Assembly: GCA_018695965.1 (NCBI GenBank)
Contig: JABHQB010000136.1
Coordinates: 1-6,219 of the forward strand
Reading direction: 5' to 3'
Origin: Flavobacteriales bacterium
GTDB lineage: Bacteria > Bacteroidota > Bacteroidia > Flavobacteriales > BACL11
Length of the DNA stretch: 6,219 bases
Of this stretch, positions 6,114-6,219 are shown in pieces. The notes under the pieces are model-generated. The model did no database searches, was not told the DNA's origin, and was given only the letters and a program-made list of their open reading frames with translations. How positions within the stretch are numbered: position 1 is the first letter of the stretch; each line of letters starts with the position of its first letter. A program made the translations under genes and the position numbers.

Positions 6114-6135
6114 GATTTTCTTTAAAAAACACCAT

Positions 6136-6219
6136 TTATTTCATAATTTCTAATCGGGCAAATTTTATTAATAATTGCTTGTTACCAATTCCATTAAAGA
6201 AAACGGTAGCTTTTTTGTT
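6136..6219 (-). CDS. C-terminal end of a probable UvrD/PcrA-type DNA helicase (partial)
   Basis: The minus-strand frame entering at the right edge is open for 27 codons and ends with TAA at 6138-6136. It encodes KKATVFFNGIGNKQLLIKF and then ARLEIMK. This matches the very end of UvrD/PcrA helicases, whose small C-terminal Tudor-like domain (which contacts RNA polymerase in the better-studied members) typically closes with KATVFF...G.K.LLLKFAKL. UvrD-family helicases unwind DNA in excision and mismatch repair. Only the tail is visible, so the choice between UvrD, PcrA and a related paralogue cannot be made, and the gene start is outside. It converges on ribF. Confidence 0.6.
   Translation of the reverse strand, partial: NKKATVFFNGIGNKQLLIKFARLEIMK

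Noticed and set aside
6114..6135. Intrinsic terminator between ribF and the helicase-like gene
   Set aside because: There is a short T-run and A-run (TTTTCTTTAAAAAA) but no G-C-containing stem or extended inverted repeat, so I do not call one.

Overview
The window reads as ordinary core chromosome of a member of the Bacteroidota, most likely a marine-type Flavobacteriia-like organism. Four things point there. The DNA is clearly AT-rich. The ATP synthase beta/epsilon genes stand alone as a pair, beta carries extra loops compared with E. coli and epsilon is one domain long. Signal peptides have the MKK...AQ style typical of the phylum. Several genes are preceded by the Bacteroidota -7 promoter motif TAnnTTTG, while no gene has a convincing Shine-Dalgarno sequence. 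The phylum call is inference from these features; the genus cannot be told.

Layout. Positions 1-1086 (minus, running off the left edge) encode a secreted protein of unknown function with a possible metal-binding HxxxH helix. A 60-bp divergent promoter region separates it from a plus-strand pair, rsgA (ribosome-assembly GTPase) and dtd (D-aminoacyl-tRNA deacylase), whose stop and start codons overlap by one base. dtd meets, stop codon to stop codon with no spacer, a minus-strand lipoprotein of the permuted papain-like (YiiX/C92) hydrolase family that carries a perfect in-frame tandem duplication. Upstream of that gene, on the same strand, lies the atpD-atpC pair of F1 ATP synthase, closed by a strong intrinsic terminator. 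A 145-bp divergent region then leads to plus-strand ribF (bifunctional riboflavin kinase/FAD synthetase). The right edge holds the last 27 codons of a minus-strand gene that looks like a UvrD/PcrA-type helicase.

How the genes fit together. rsgA and dtd are both translation-quality functions (30S subunit maturation and removal of D-amino acids from tRNA) and are probably co-transcribed. atpD and atpC form one transcript. ribF supplies FMN and FAD and is divergent from atpDC; any co-regulation is speculative. Nothing points to a mobile element, phage, CRISPR array, tRNA, rRNA or recognisable riboswitch.

No new multi-gene system is evident. The points most worth a second look are the unknown secreted protein, the symmetrical divergent promoter between it and rsgA, two genes whose -7 element sits exactly four bases from the start codon (possible leaderless mRNAs), and the 39-bp tandem duplication in the YiiX-like lipoprotein.
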